Source: Amyloporia xantha
Taxonomy: Eukaryota > Basidiomycota > Agaricomycetes > Polyporales > Adustoporiaceae
Direction: 5' to 3'
Assembly: GCA_036971615.1 (NCBI GenBank)
Contig: JAYKKR010000034.1
Coordinates: 62,001-126,000, forward strand
DNA length: 64,000 bases
The notes beneath the pieces were generated by a model. That model worked only from the letters and a program-made list of their open reading frames with translations. It was not told the DNA's origin and searched no databases. Shown here piece by piece: positions 48,454 to 59,816 of this stretch; the stretch's first letter is position 1; each line of letters begins with the position of its first letter. The position numbers and the translations under genes are program-made.

Positions 48454-51295
48454 ATGTTGCGGCTGGTGTCGTCGGCCTCGAAGCCTGCTTCGACGGGTAT
48501 TCTCACTAAAGTTGTCCCTTCCTCCTGCTCCTCACTTGGTGGTATGTCACCGCGTTCCCTAGCCCAATGCAGAGCGTAGGTCTCAGCTAGTTTCATACAG
48601 GAAGGCGAACATTTGCCTCCACATCGGCACGACAGGCGGACATCACCCTGACTGTTGATGGGAAGGAGGTTACCGTCCCACAAGGTGCGTGACGATTTAA
48701 TCACTAGAGGGTGTTTGCTTCTGAGCCTTGATCTTTGTAGGGTCGGCATTGATTCAGGCATGTGAGGCTGCGGGTGCTACTATACCACGGTTCGCTTCGT
48801 GTCTTGCGGCTCGTTCTACTTTTGTTCTGACGTAGAATCAATTCGACTAGTTTTTGTTACCATGATAGGCTCGCTATTGCCGGCAACTGTCGGTGCGTGT
48901 TCTCTACACGTATTGTTATTAGTTCGAATACTCACATTATGTTTCTAGGATGTGTTTAGTGGAGGTCGAAAGATCACCAAAACCGGTCGCGTCATGGTAA
49001 GTGTATCTTAGCTGGAATGCATTTGAGAATAGGGAAATGTGGACTAGAAACCATCAATTGGTTCTACGTCGAACATGTTTCTTACTGCCCTCCATTATCT
49101 TCGCGTCTCTTACTGAGATACTGACATTGCTGTATAGTGCTATGCCTGCTATGCCGGGCTCGAAGGTGTTCACGAACTCACCCCTCGTCCACGAGGCTAG
49201 GTAGGTATTCCATACCGAAGGTCTTGATGTATTTTTAAATTAAATCCATTACAGGGAGGGTGTGATGGAATTCTTGCTGGCCAACCATCCCCTAGATTGC
49301 CCCATCTGTGACCAGGGAGGCGAATGTGATTTGCAGGATCAGTCCATGCGGTATGGTGCAGATCGAACACGCTTCCACGAAATCACAGGAAAGCGCGCTG
49401 TCGAGGACAAGGACCTGGGCCCTCTGGTGAAGACGTCTATGAACCGTTGCATCCAGTGCACGCGTTGTGTGCGGTTCGCGAATGAGGTTGCTGGTGTGGA
49501 GGAGCTCGGTACCACTGGTCGCGGTAACGACATGCAGATCGGTATGTACGTGGAGAAGACGATGAACTCGGAGCTGTCTGGGAATGTGGTGGACTTGTGC
49601 CCCGTCGGCGCGCTGACCAGCAAGCCGTATGCGTTCCACGCTCGCTCGTGGGAGCTGAAACACACGGACTCAGTCGATGTTATGGACGCTGTGGGATCCA
49701 ACATCCGCGTAGATTCTCGTGGGGTGCAGGTCATGCGCATCCAGCCACGGCCGAACGACGATGTCAACGAGGAGTGGATCAGCGACAAGACGCGTTATGC
49801 ATACGACGGTCTCAAGTTCCAGCGACTGACCACACCGCTCATCAAGGAGGGCGACAGATTTGTCGCTGCTTCTTGGGAGGATGCGTTGGCTACAATTGCC
49901 AATGGCTTGGCTAGCTCGGGTGCGCAAGGCGATGAGATCCAGGCTGTTGCTGGTCACCTCGCGGACACGGAGGCGATGGTCGCGCTTAAGGACCTCATCA
50001 ACCGACTTGGTTCCGACAACCTCGCTTTGGACTCGGTCGGTGGCCACGCTGCTCCGGTACACGCTGTCGATGTGCGGTCGAACTACCTCTTCAACTCTAC
50101 CATTCCTGGGGTTGAGCAAGCCGATGCCATCCTCCTTGTCGGAAGCAACCCGCGTCATGAGGCCGCAGTTCTCAACTCGCGTATTCGCAAGAGCTGGTTG
50201 CACACAAGCGTCGAGATCGGCATGATTGGAGAGCGAGTAGACACGGCATACGGCTACGAATACCTGGGTGCGGACGCGAAGGCAGTGGCGGACTTTGTCG
50301 CTGGCAAGGGGGAGTTTGCGCAAAAGTTCAAGGCTGCTAACAAGCCCCTCATCATCGTTGGCAGTGCGGTGGTGGAGCACCCTGACGGCGCGGCTGTGTT
50401 CAACGCGTTGGCCAGGTTTGTTGAACAGAACAAGAGCAAGCTGGTCACGCCCGAGTGGAACGGCTTCAGCGTACTGCAGAGGGTATGTCTCAGTTGAAAT
50501 GAATCTGATATAATGGAACTGACCGGTCCGTACAGGTCGCTTCTCGCCCCGCTGCATATGAGGTTGGCTTCGTTCCTTCAAAGAAGGCCTCCACTACGAA
50601 GCCCAAATTCATCTACCTACTCAATGCCGATGAGGTGGACCCCAAGTCAATCCCTCAGGATGCATTCGTTGTCTATCAGGGACATCATGGAGACCTCGGT
50701 GCACAGTTGGCGGATGTCTGCTTGCCGGCTGCTGCATATACAGAGAAGTCCATGACATGGGTGAACACTGAAGGTCGTTCACAGCTTGGGCGTGCTGCCG
50801 TCCCTCCTCCAGGCGCGTCCCGGGAGGATTGGAAGATCATCCGGTATGTCAGCTTCCTATTGATTTAATAAGCCTTGCTCAGGTGTCGGCTCTGTTCCAG
50901 CGCTCTTTCTGAGGTTGTGGGTAACCCTCTGCCGTACGACGATGTTCTCAGTTTGCGGGATCGTCTATGGGAAATCTCGCCAAGTCTCGTACGTTACGAC
51001 ACCACGGAGCCGATCTCAGTCGACGTTGTTCTTGCGGGCTTGAAGACCTTGGCTGCCGGAACCGCCAGCGCCAAGGTGTCTGGAGCGCCTTTCACGAAAC
51101 CCATCAACAACTTCTACCAGACGGACCCTATCTCGCGAGCGTGAGTGTTTCATCAGTATTCTCGTGATCAGAGCGGAGCACTCAACGTGAGACCGTAGTT
51201 CGGTTACCATGGCGCAATGTACTCGTGCATTTGTGAAGGGGGAAAACTACGGCTTCAGTGAACTGTCCAGTGCTTCGGAAGCAGCGTACGCATAG
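48454..51295 (+). CDS. NDUFS1: NADH:ubiquinone oxidoreductase 75-kDa iron-sulfur subunit (complex I)
   Basis: Carries electrons through iron-sulfur clusters in the matrix arm of respiratory complex I. Ten exons all join in phase: 48454-48496, 48601-48684, 48741-48789, 48851-48892, 48949-48996, 49138-49200, 49255-50482, 50536-50843, 50901-51140 and 51199-51295, giving 733 residues, the usual length (about 730-745). The N-terminus is a mitochondrial presequence (MLRLVSSASKPAS, then RRTFASTSARQ). The ferredoxin-like 2Fe-2S site is [20 protein letters not shown] and SCAMPAMPG. The His-Cys3 4Fe-4S site is HPLDCPICDQGGECDLQD, followed by CIQCTRCVRFANEVAG and DLCPVGAL. The C-terminal molybdopterin-oxidoreductase-like part follows. 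Six introns fall within the first 270 coding bases, leaving the bulk in one long exon. Confidence 0.97.
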
Positions 51296-51787
51296 TGAAT
51301 ATGTATTTAATGGAAATGGCATATCCTTCCATCTTCTCTGGGGCGTTTCAGTGGTCTGAACAATAAAGAACATGTGCGAGTGTTGATATTCCGGACATAT
51401 ATCCCGTTCAGTGTTGCTCTAATGAGTATAGCAAACTCTATACGACATGAGAAGGAAAGAGATTATGTCAAGTGCAGACCAGCTATATGTATGTTGTGGC
51501 TAATGCCACGATCGACGCTTCCTGATTGGCTGAAAGCAGTGAACTCTCCTATAACCTACAGCTCTGAATGTTCTAATACTCCCATATCTCGGACGATATT
51601 CGAGGTATCTCTCGGGCCTATTCATGTCCACGAGTGCCTATAGCGGAGGCCTGGTATATAAGCGGCCTGAGACTGACCCAAACCAGAAGAGAACATGTTT
51701 GTTGAAGGCTGCCTTAATTAGGAAACCGCGGGTGTCACGGCATATAGCCTGCGTATACGAGCCTGCGTGCACTCGCTTCTGCCCCTC
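51296..51787. promoter_or_regulatory. Promoter region of the AMSH homologue with TATA-like box
   Basis: TATATAAG at 51655-51662 lies 126 bases before the start codon at 51788, almost the same spacing as the TATA-like site of ITR1. The rest of the region is the 3' flank of the complex I gene. Confidence 0.45.
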
Positions 51788-54546
51788 ATGAATCCGCCTG
51801 TCTACCCGAGCTCGAGCTCTGCTGGCTTTGGTTACCACCGTCCAGCTACGATATCTGAACTTGCTGTGCAAGCTCATGACAATCTCTGGGATCCCACGAA
51901 AGGTCTCAAGCACTGGCTGCGCACCGCCGAGAAAGCTCGCCGCAATGCAGAGGCACTCGTCGAGAACGGTGACTACGAACGCGCGTTCGTAGAATATGCA
52001 AAGGCCGCTACCATTGTACTGGAGAAGCTGCCTACTCATAGAGACTACAATGAACTGCTCAATGCTGATCAGCGCCATAACCTTGGAATGGTGAGCATTC
52101 AGCTATGTCCCTACCGAATTCTCCTTCTTCCTCTGTGTGATTGTCTTCATGCTTCGTTACGCTGCTGTGAGAGCCTTCATATTCTGAAACAGATGACTGC
52201 TCGCCCGACGTCCTGGCCTTGCCACGGTAGGTCCGATCGGCTTCGATCTGGTCGTGCGTCCATGTTCAGACTCTCGCAAAGCGTTCTCAGCATGAATTTT
52301 GGATCTGAAGCTCGTCAATTAAGAATTTGTGACCGTTATGGGTTGTGCCTGGTTTGACTGGCTTCTCACTCGCGCTGAACGGTTGTCTTTATGTTCCGAC
52401 GTCAGTCATTCTCGTATTCGGAAAGCTGACAAAGTCTTTCATAGAACGGACAAGACATTCTCGATAGCCTGAGCCAGCTCAAACCGGTTCTCGTGGATCG
52501 GTTTGAGCAGTGGCAAGCGCAACAGGCTGCATCCGCGAGCTCAAGTCGGCCCTCTACTTCCAGTTCATACTATACGGACAGCGTGAGCCGAGAAGGGTCC
52601 ATGCGGCAGCGGAGGGAAGATCAGCAGGAAGAACGGGCGCGGCATGCGCTTGAGGCGGCTCAGAGGGAGCAGGATTGGCAGAGAGAGGAGCAGGCGCGGC
52701 GGCAGGAAGAAGAAAGGGAGCGATTTGTACGGGATGAGAGCGCGTGGTCCGCGCAGCACGCGGCTGAGTCGCGGAGGAGGGCGGAGGAGGCGAGGGCTGA
52801 GCGTGAAAGTGAGAGACAGGCGGAGAAGGCACGAAGAGAAGAAGAGGCGCGGAGAGAAGAAGAGAGGAAAAGGATGGTGGAAGAAAGGCGGAGGCAGGAG
52901 CAAGAAGGAATCGCACGGCGGCAGCACGAAGCAGAGACTGCTGCCCTCGCTGCACGGATGGAGGTTGCTACTCGGCTGTCACCGGTTCCCCCTCCCCCGG
53001 GATCTTCGCAACATACACCAGGAAGATCCAGTCAGGAGGCTACTACTCGATCCATGCCGCGTGGATTTCCCGTCGCTGCACCTCAACCTGCGCGCGCTGC
53101 AAGTTCATCACAACGAGATTCGCTGTATGGGACCAGTATCGGTTTGTCTGTCTTGCCGCTTGAGAGTCCGACAAAGAACGACGATGATTCTTCGACTGAC
53201 GTTGAAGGCATGGACCAACAGCCGTGGCACCGTTCAAGGCAGGCCGATCATACGCCTACGAAGTCGAAACACTACACATCTGGGTAAGCCGCGATGGTCG
53301 TTAGATGGTCATATTTCCCTAAATTAAATAAATCCCAGCATCGCATATCCGCCACCTATCACCACTACCTCACCCGCGCCTCCAGAGCTCGGTGTCATCC
53401 GGTATCCCACCCTCATGTCCCAGCACCAACTCAAACAAGGTTATGTACCCTCTCTACAATCGATGTTCTCCGACTCGTCATCCAACTCTCGTAACGGCGC
53501 CCCTGACAGCTCTGTCTTATTCGACGTAAAACCAGTAGGACCTTCCTATCCAAAGCCTTCAACCCCCATCTCCAACCCTGTCATCCCTCCGTACCCCAGC
53601 CATATGTCTGTTTCCGATTCTCACAGTCGCCAGAGCTCCCTCTCCTACCCTCGTGTTGGTGGGCGCGGGCCATCGCCTTCGTCCGCGCGTAATGGACCCT
53701 CATCACTGTCCAAGGAAAGTACGTACAGTTCGTCCCGGGCTTCGACGGCGACGCCACGCATTGTTCCGAGCACGTCGGGCGATTCTGTCCGGGAGCTCAA
53801 GACGATCAGGCTTCCGCGGGAGTGCCTACCGCGCTTTTTGTCCATCGCCCGCATAAACACATCACAGAACAGGGAGACATGCGGCCTGCTGCTTGGCAAG
53901 GACAAGGGCAACAAGTATGTTGTCACCACTTTGCTGATCCCCAGGCAGCACTCGACGAGCGATACGTGCACTATGGACGAGGAGGAGTTGGTTCTGCAGT
54001 TTACGGAGGACCGCCATCTTATCACGCTCGGCTGGGTTAGTGTTCTTCTTTCGGCTCCACGTCAATTTGTCCACTGAATCTGAAGACTGTATTATCATTA
54101 GATCCACACACATCCCACCCAGTCATGTATGTTGGCTCTCTGTATGAAACGCAATGGTATCTTACTCTTGAACTAATAGGTTTCATGTCCTCGGTGGATT
54201 TGCACACTCATTCGGGCTTCCAGCGCATGTTGCCAGAATCATTTGCAGTTGTCTGCGCCCCCACCTCGACACCTACGTATGCATCTCGTCTTCAGATTGA
54301 TATGTGCACTACTAATCTTTTCTATAGATTTGGCATATTCCGTTTGACAGACCCCGGCGGTCTGCAGACCATCCTAGAATGCACTGCCAAGGACGCTTTC
54401 CACCCGCATCCCGAAGTTCCCATATACACGGTATGTTGCCTACTTGTCCTCGTGCTGTGATGAGGAGCTGACTATCCCTGCAGGATTGTGATAATAGTCA
54501 TGTACAGATGAAGGACATGCCCCTTGAGATCGTGGATTTGCGTTAA
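51788..54546 (+). CDS. AMSH/Sst2-type JAMM deubiquitinase
   Basis: A zinc metalloprotease that cleaves Lys63-linked ubiquitin chains on endosomal cargo, acting with ESCRT-0. Exons are 51788-52090, 52445-53283, 53339-54035, about 54102-54126, 54180-54277, then two short exons to 54546. The N-terminal helical domain (LAVQAHDNLWDP, AEKARRNAEALVENGDYERA, YVEYAKAATIVLEK-like) corresponds to the USP8-dimerisation/MIT-like part. A long Arg/Glu-rich coiled coil (about residues 130-260) and Ser/Pro-rich linker follow. The MPN+ domain has the glutamate in RETCGLLLGK and the JAMM motif HTHPTQSCFMSSVDLHTHSG across exon joins. It ends DCDNSHVQMKDMPLEIVDLR, as in the STAMBP family. The 354-base gap between exons 1 and 2 may hide a small exon. 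In Schizosaccharomyces pombe the homologue is sst2. Confidence 0.9.
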
Positions 54547-54846
54547 TAGGCGTTTCTTCTGTTGTCATCGTGTTTTTTTCTGTATACCTCCATCATTTGT
54601 ATAACCCTCCATCACCATTCTCATACGGTATTGACACTGCACGGGTCTCCTCTACGCTATAATTTCACAGTTATCTGGATACATGCAATACATCGTCTTC
54701 ATTCAACGGATTAGGCAGACTAATCGTGATCTCATCTCCCATCATCCAAATGTGGCAGTGCGGGTTCAAAGAGTCGTTCGAGCCAATCGTGACTCAGGTA
54801 TATATTTCTCAGGCTGCCGGCGGGGACAGAAGAACCTCAGAGCAGA

Positions 54847-56745
54847 ATGCCGTTCAGTCAGTCAGAAATCGAAGAAGAACAAACCCATTTTGCGAATGTG
54901 ATCGCCACGTTCCAGCAATATGCAGCATACTCGGTGAGGCGGACAGTCTTGATGGTGGCGCGCATTCTCCGGTTTATGTTAAAGTGGCGTGCCCGCTCTT
55001 TCTCCAGCTTGCGGCCAATAACCGACGTCGAAAGGACTTCTTTACGTTGCCGAGGGCCGACCAAGAGTTGCTTGAGAGCCTTGGGTACAAAGAAAAGCTC
55101 GCGCGAGCGGACCGGGCCATTCTAGCCAACGCTGAATTTCTGCGCGAGATCGTTGCCAACCCAGAGATTTTCGGCCATGACATTGATATAGTAGAGGATG
55201 AAGAAGTCGGGAACGGCTACGAGCAGAATTCTCAGCGGCCGGAGAGAGATGCCCAGGACGACGGCCATGCAGTGCAAGGTTTGCGATCTTCCTCGAGGAC
55301 GGCAGTTCGAAACACAGATATTGAGATCTACCAGGGAACGTTCATTCACACTCACATAGTCATGGCGCGCATTCGCATTCGCACTCTCACTCTCATGGGT
55401 CACCGCATGGTCACCCGCAAGGCATTTCTGGCACTTCCAGCGTTTCGCAAACCAAACGCAAGCGGTACCGGCCAACCGATTTCGACATGGACAAATTACG
55501 CAGTACTCTCAAGCAGTTCGTGCGCGACTGGAGCGAAGAGGTAATTTCTGGTCGGCATTTGCGTCAATTTGCTCTGAGAGGTGCCTTGGCCAGGGTCGAG
55601 CCGAGCGTGGAGTCTGCTATGAACCCATGAAGGACGCGCTCTTGAGGCATTTTTCTGACATTCCACCGGAAGAGAGGTGGTTATTGGTCCTTCGCTGTAT
55701 TCGGACCTTCAACAATACGCTCATAACTGTCTCACAGATCGAATTTTAGAGTGCTCGTGCCAGGTGCAGGACTCGGCAGATTGGCTTGGGATGTGGCACA
55801 TCTGGGTAATACCATCGGTCCCAAGTCTGTCAACTTTACGTTATTCATCCTACTCCCATAGGGTTTACGTGCCAAGGCAACGAATTTTCTCACTACATGT
55901 TATTGGCGTCCTATTACATCTTCAACAGGTCGGCTGTCTCTGCAATCGCTCCTCCTTAATCTCATCAACGCATTGCAGGACAAACAAGATCGACCAGCAT
56001 ACACTCTTCCCATATCTCCATTCTTTCTCCAACTTGCCAAATAACACCGCCATGCTGCGCCCCATATCCATACCCGACGTCCTACCATCTTCCCTTCCCT
56101 CAGGCAGCGACTTCTCACTTGTGGCGGGTGAGTGGTACATTATCCCAATGCCCCTTTGTCAGTACTGAGCTGACGTCATGTGCGCAGGCGACTTCGAGGA
56201 GATATATGGCGCCGAGGACAAGGGGGATGAACCGCAGGCAGGGCAGTGGGATGCAATTCTGACCTGTTTCTTCATCGACACTGTGAGTGTCTCTTGTCTC
56301 TATATACTCGTCTCGGTGCTCGCAGCTCACCATCCGCCCTCGCAAGGCCAAAAACATCGTGAATTACCTTCGCATAATCCACCGCATATTGGCACCAGGA
56401 GGCGTCTGGATCAATCTCGGTGAGCGCGCGCGTCTCCGAACAGACGACAATGTGCACTTAATCCTATATGCCCGCAGGCCCTTTGTTGTGGCATTTTGAG
56501 AACAACTCGACGAACGACCCCTCCATCGAGCTCAATCTAGAGGAGGTGAAGGCGCTCGCAAGGAAGGTCGGGTTCGAGATCTCGGTAAGCACGCGTGTTT
56601 CCCCTTCCGCATTCTTGCGCTCGGTGAGACTGGGGGATTGCCATAGAACGAGAGGACGATCGATACAACGTACACGAACAACGCGCAGAGCATGCTCGGC
56701 TATGTGTACCACGCGGCTTTCTGGACGGCCACCAAAATTGTATAA
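54847..56745 (+). CDS. Carnosine N-methyltransferase-type (N2227 family) protein with His-rich insert
   Basis: An S-adenosylmethionine-dependent methyltransferase of the CARNMT1/N2227 family. Eleven exons join in phase: 54847-54933, 55008-55278, 55335-55540, 55594-55676, 55750-55805, 55862-55928, 55979-56127, 56188-56282, 56347-56419, 56478-56584 and 56647-56745, giving 430 residues. Helical N-terminus: FANVIATFQQYAAYS, then RRKDFFTLPRADQELLESLG. The SAM-binding loop is RVLVPGAGLGRLAWDVA, followed by CQGNEFSHYMLLASYYIFN, DAILTCFFIDTAKNIVNYL and RIIHRILAPGGVWINLGPLL. A Ser-His repeat tract at about residues 123-148 (HSHSHSHGAHSHSHSHSHG) is inserted just before the catalytic part (KRYRPTDFDMDKLRSTLKQF). 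In animals the enzyme makes anserine from carnosine; the fungal substrate is unknown. It follows the AMSH gene by 300 bases on the same strand. Confidence 0.9.
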
Positions 56746-58383
56746 AGCCGATGGAATGGTGTGCCCTGGAGGTGGTATCAACCCATCATGAGGTCGGAGG
56801 TGTGAAGTCTGCCGCACGCACTGTGATTTCTCCTGCTGACGCGACGGAATTTAGAGAGGTTAACTAGAGTCGAATAGAATATGCGGTATCTGCTCCGCTT
56901 CATACGAAGTTCATAAGTACCAATTGTAATGCGATTCTTGAAGAGCAGCATGGCAGCGGACACATTTCTCACCTCGTCAACGGATGTGGCCGACCTCGAT
57001 CTCTGTTGTAAGCCGCCATCTGGGACATTGGGCGCACAATCTCTCTGCGAGCACTGCCAGCGTGTACAGACATCCTGAAATCGTACATGATGCGGAGCCT
57101 CTGGGAGAGCGCGGGGAGCGGTACTGCAAGTGGTTATGTCCAAGCCACAAGGGCGGTCCCCCGTAGACGGTCATCTCAGGCTCTCTCGGGCCCTCGCCCT
57201 GTGGCCATATGTAAATTGTGATTTTAAAGAAAGGTACGCGGTCATAAAAATTCGCCCCGACTGGGAACCGGATTCGCTGGACGCTTCAAGTCGTTTCTGA
57301 GACGAGATGGGCCGATGCGAAACCTGCGCTTTAATTGTAACGGATCCCGCGACTACTTAGGCCGTAGGGGCCATCCTTGTCTCCCGTAGGCAGATCTACA
57401 GTCAAATAGCGCCTTTTGAGGGTGAGTGAGTGAGGGACGGTCGCGGCCCATCCCAGAGGATCCACGATACGGTCGCTTCGCACGCTCAGGATGTCAGAGC
57501 CTCATGTCGAACGTCCGAGTGCTGCTGAATGAAGTCATTTAGTACGTCTGCCGGCTGCTCTAACTTTGTAGAATCGAACAGGGGCATCTGGAACGGCTGC
57601 TCTCTGGAGCAGATTGGTCAATGCAAAAGGGCGGGCCATAGTAATCTCAGCCAAGCCGTGTGTTGTTGGTGTACGTATTGAAAACGCTCCTGTCGCCTGG
57701 CTCTGCTGGTACACTGTACACCAGTAGTATTGCGATAATAGGATTGCGAATACGACAGAAGGAGTGGTAATGACGGTGAGATAAACAGAAAGAAAACTAT
57801 GGAAGTGGACGTCGAGATCCATGGTTATGTAAATGCTTACGCAGTATGTCCGAGGACCCACGTACACGCCGAAGATTAGCAGGCGCTGGGGGCAGTACTC
57901 ACTACTTGGGTTGGAAGTTGCTGGAAGCCTGAAGAACGTCCGTCAGGTTACTGTGCGTTTCGCTCACGGTGTGCAACGGGCCTGGCAGACGCCGGGGGGA
58001 AGAGATGGAAGCTACTGGAAGATTGACGGAGAAACAGCCGGTACCGGTGCGTCGCACACCTAGATGATGTCCCCAGGTCGGCTTTCATGTTACCAGATAT
58101 AGAGCTGGGGTTGCCATATATGGTATACACTTGGTGCTACACATCCGAGATTGAATCGGTCGTTACATTCTTGACCGTCGACGGCCCGTCGCACGCGTTC
58201 AGGTGGGGATAGCCACGTCAATCACAACTCCTCCAACTTGTGTACACACAATCCACATTCCACAACGCCTTGGGTGTACCACCGCCTGTCGCACACCCCA
58301 GCGCCCTCCCTCAGAGTCCGAACACATAAATGTCTTGCCGTACTTTGGCTCATCTCGCCTCTCCTCAGATCCACTAAATCATC
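56746..58383. other. Intergenic, no confident gene
   Basis: About 1.6 kb. On the minus strand, 57822-57535 is open for about 95 codons with one hydrophobic segment (FLSVYLTVITTPSVVFAILL) and a basic tail, which could be a small membrane protein. It has no recognised relatives and no extra exons were identified, so it is not called. The last 200 bases before 58384 are pyrimidine-rich, consistent with a promoter for the zinc-finger gene. Confidence 0.4.
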
Positions 58384-59197
58384 ATGCCACTCGTCTCAGG
58401 ATACGCTAATTATCAGGATGTTTTCACACCTTATGTGCACCAACCCTCTCCTGTTGCTGCCTCCTATAATCTCTCGTCTCCTGATCCGTCGTTCATTCTT
58501 CAGTAAGTGTGGTACACCATGCGGATCTAAACCTCCTAAGAATGACATCACAGTGATTACAGTCTGTTCACCGGACCCTACATCTCCAGCCACAGTCACG
58601 TCGAGCCTGGGGAGCATGCGATCTTCACCACCACGTTAGTTTCATGGCTTTCCAGAATATGATTGCTCTAAGTTGAGGCTCTCAGCTTCGGAGAAGGTGC
58701 AGAAGTAAACCTGCACTCATCTGTTATCAAACTCTCCCAAGTCGGCCCAGCAAGCGTCGGCGGTACCGACGTTTGTCCGTCCTTTTCGCGCTCAGGTGCC
58801 CCGAGGACTCCGCCGGTCATCGCGCCTATCGACCCGGCAATGGAACGCGCAATCGCTGCGACGTTCACCGTAGGCCCGGTGAGATGTAAGTGGGGCGTGC
58901 CCTGCGGCCGCACGCTGGCCCGACTGCACCCCTGCGGGGGTCGCGAAACACCTGCAAGCCTTCCACCGCGACAGCGCCAATGGGGCCGTCAGCCTCTGGC
59001 GCAACAGCAGCATGGGCGCGTGCCAGTGGTCCGTCGGCGGCATCATGTGCGGCAAGGCCATGTTTGTCCACGGCTATGCCAAGCACGTCGCTTGTGTCCA
59101 TTTGAGGAGCACCCAGCGCCAGTGCCCCCGCTGTCTGCGCACGTTTGCCAGGAGCGACGCGCTCAAGCGGCACTCGAAGAAGGGATGCAGAGCGTGA
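58384..59197 (+). CDS. C2H2-type zinc-finger protein (one frame break)
   Basis: Exons 58384-58502, 58554-58634 and 58686-59197 join in phase and encode a short N-terminal part (MPLVSGYANYQDVFTPY), then a zinc-finger region. The fingers look like CKWGVPCGRTLARLHPCGG with KHLQAFH, CQWSVGGIMCGKAMF with HGYAKHVACVH, and a canonical last one, CPRCLRTFARSDALKRHSKK with terminal GC. The arrangement of one regular finger after two irregular C-x4/8-C fingers is common in basidiomycete transcription-factor-like proteins. The frame changes by one base at the G-run 58935-58939 (inside finger one), after which the second and third fingers are in phase. A nuclear DNA-binding role is inferred. Confidence 0.6.
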
Positions 59198-59816
59198 AAT
59201 ACGCATCGGGATGTAGAAGACAAAGGTTAGTGGCGAGTCTGTCGGTGGTTAGCATCGGTGATCTGATCAAAGGCTGTTAATAATAAAGAACCGTGCGTTG
59301 CATGAATATTGTTGTACGAATATTGTTGAAGTAGCAGACGCAGCTTTTGTATGATTAATGATTATATCAACGGATAATTTGCCACCGGCCCAGAATCGTC
59401 GCGCTACCTGTCTCGGCAGAGACGTGAGTTGGCGCAAAAAAAAACTTAAATTTGACCGTCTCTGCTGGTTTATAGTCGCCACACAGCGGGGCTGTCCAGA
59501 TGTTTGACGTCTTCGTCCCCGTGTTGATGACTCTCGTGGCTTGGCTGTTTACGAGAGCACGAACGTTTCCTAAAAAGATCACTCACTGAAAGGGCGTCCT
59601 GAAATGTCGCGTCGGTGAACGAGCGCAATCCACACAAAGACGGCCCTAGTCAGCGTCGAACTCCACCGGCCCAGACATCCCTCGTGGCGTAAGCTGCCTC
59701 GTACCTCGCGGATCACTCCGCACGTATTTCCGTCAGAGTGAGCAACCAGTAGATCCATTAGTGAGACGCCACATATACACATCCCTCGCATGCCGAAAGT
59801 GCGCGATCTACATATC
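59198..59816. other. Convergent 3' intergenic region
   Basis: The region lies between the stops of the plus-strand zinc-finger gene and the minus-strand glycosyltransferase. It contains a short A-run (59437-59445) and several small frames without resemblance to known proteins. Confidence 0.45.

Noticed and set aside
49670..50581. 303-codon minus-strand frame
   Set aside because: It is antisense to the long conserved exon of the complex I subunit; GC-rich codon use leaves the opposite strand open.
57535..57822. Small minus-strand membrane protein
   Set aside because: One hydrophobic stretch in a frame of about 95 codons is not enough; no relatives or splice partners recognised.
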